From an uncultured Caryophanales bacterium (GTDB lineage Bacteria; Bacillota_I; Bacilli_A; RF39; UBA660): a stretch of 5,998 nucleotides of DNA. The notes beneath the pieces were generated by a model. The model made no database searches. It saw only the letters and a list, made by a program, of their open reading frames with translations, and had not been told where the DNA came from. The translations under genes were made by a program, and so were the position numbers. The stretch is taken from the NCBI GenBank assembly GCA_937897245.1, contig CALCBO010000079.1:1-5998 (forward strand), read 5' to 3'. Positions 5,891 to 5,998 of this stretch are shown in pieces (position 1 is the stretch's first letter; each line of letters opens with the position of its first letter).

Positions 5891-5998
5891 TTACTTATTA
5901 TAAAATTCAACGATTAAGGCTTCATTAATATCAGCGTTTAATTCGCCTCTTTCAGGAAGTCTTACGTAAGTTCCTTCCATTTTGCCTTCATCATAATT
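5891..5998 (-). CDS. rpsD: Ribosomal protein S4, C-terminal end (partial, 5' part outside window)
   Basis: The reverse strand reads 35 codons and a TAA stop (complement of 5891-5893). The translation contains [20 protein letters not shown] followed directly by ALIVEFYNK, the characteristic C-terminus of bacterial S4, where EGTxVRLPER and the terminal IVEFY are highly conserved. S4 is a primary 16S rRNA-binding protein of the 30S subunit and in some bacteria represses its own synthesis. Its promoter and any regulatory leader lie beyond the right edge. It is convergent with the phosphatase gene and shares the terminator. tyrS and rpsD are neighbours in Bacillus as well, although here two extra genes lie between them. 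Confidence 0.95.
   Translation of the reverse strand, partial: NYDEGKMEGTYVRLPERGELNADINEALIVEFYNK

Noticed and set aside
1..5998. CRISPR array, insertion sequence, tRNA or rRNA genes
   Set aside because: No regularly spaced direct repeats, transposase motifs with terminal inverted repeats, cloverleaf sequences or rRNA-like tracts were seen on either strand.

Overview
The window is strongly AT-rich bacterial DNA with good Shine-Dalgarno sites (AAGGAG/GGAGG type), U-tract terminators and a tyrosine T-box leader. This points to a low-GC Bacillota lineage, probably an AT-rich Bacilli/Erysipelotrichia/RF39-like relative of the Mollicutes. All tryptophans checked in TyrRS use TGG, so the standard code fits; none of the eight genes stops at TGA. 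The lineage is an inference from composition and gene content.

Positions 2-1830 hold a co-directional cluster. First comes the 3' part of a long, highly charged, apparently disordered protein cut by the left edge. It is followed by a small single-pass membrane protein of the YtxG/DUF948 type and a YtxH-family envelope protein, whose reading frames overlap by 8 bases. A hairpin starting in the ytxH stop codon follows. Positions 1881-2489 encode a 202-residue soluble protein I cannot assign.

Positions 2490-2798 are not empty. They carry an extended -10 promoter and a complete, compact T-box riboswitch: specifier UAC for Tyr, T-box core with a UGGU bulge, and a terminator. This controls tyrS (2799-4031), which ends in an 11-bp hairpin with seven Ts.

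Positions 4085-5861 look like a separate two-gene unit. It encodes a membrane-anchored, probably extracytoplasmic seven-bladed beta-propeller and, two bases downstream with a TTG start, a histidine phosphatase-superfamily enzyme. A hairpin that should terminate in both directions separates it from the C-terminal end of rpsD (ribosomal protein S4) on the minus strand at the right edge.

From memory of Bacillus subtilis, ytxG-ytxH and tyrS-rpsD lie in one chromosomal neighbourhood (murC-ytxG-ytxH-ytxJ ... ccpA ... acsA-tyrS-rpsD). The window therefore reads as a condensed version of that neighbourhood with lineage-specific genes placed between: the 1881-2489 gene and the propeller/phosphatase pair. 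These, with the disordered protein at the left edge, are the least explained content. I see no mobile element, CRISPR array, tRNA or rRNA.
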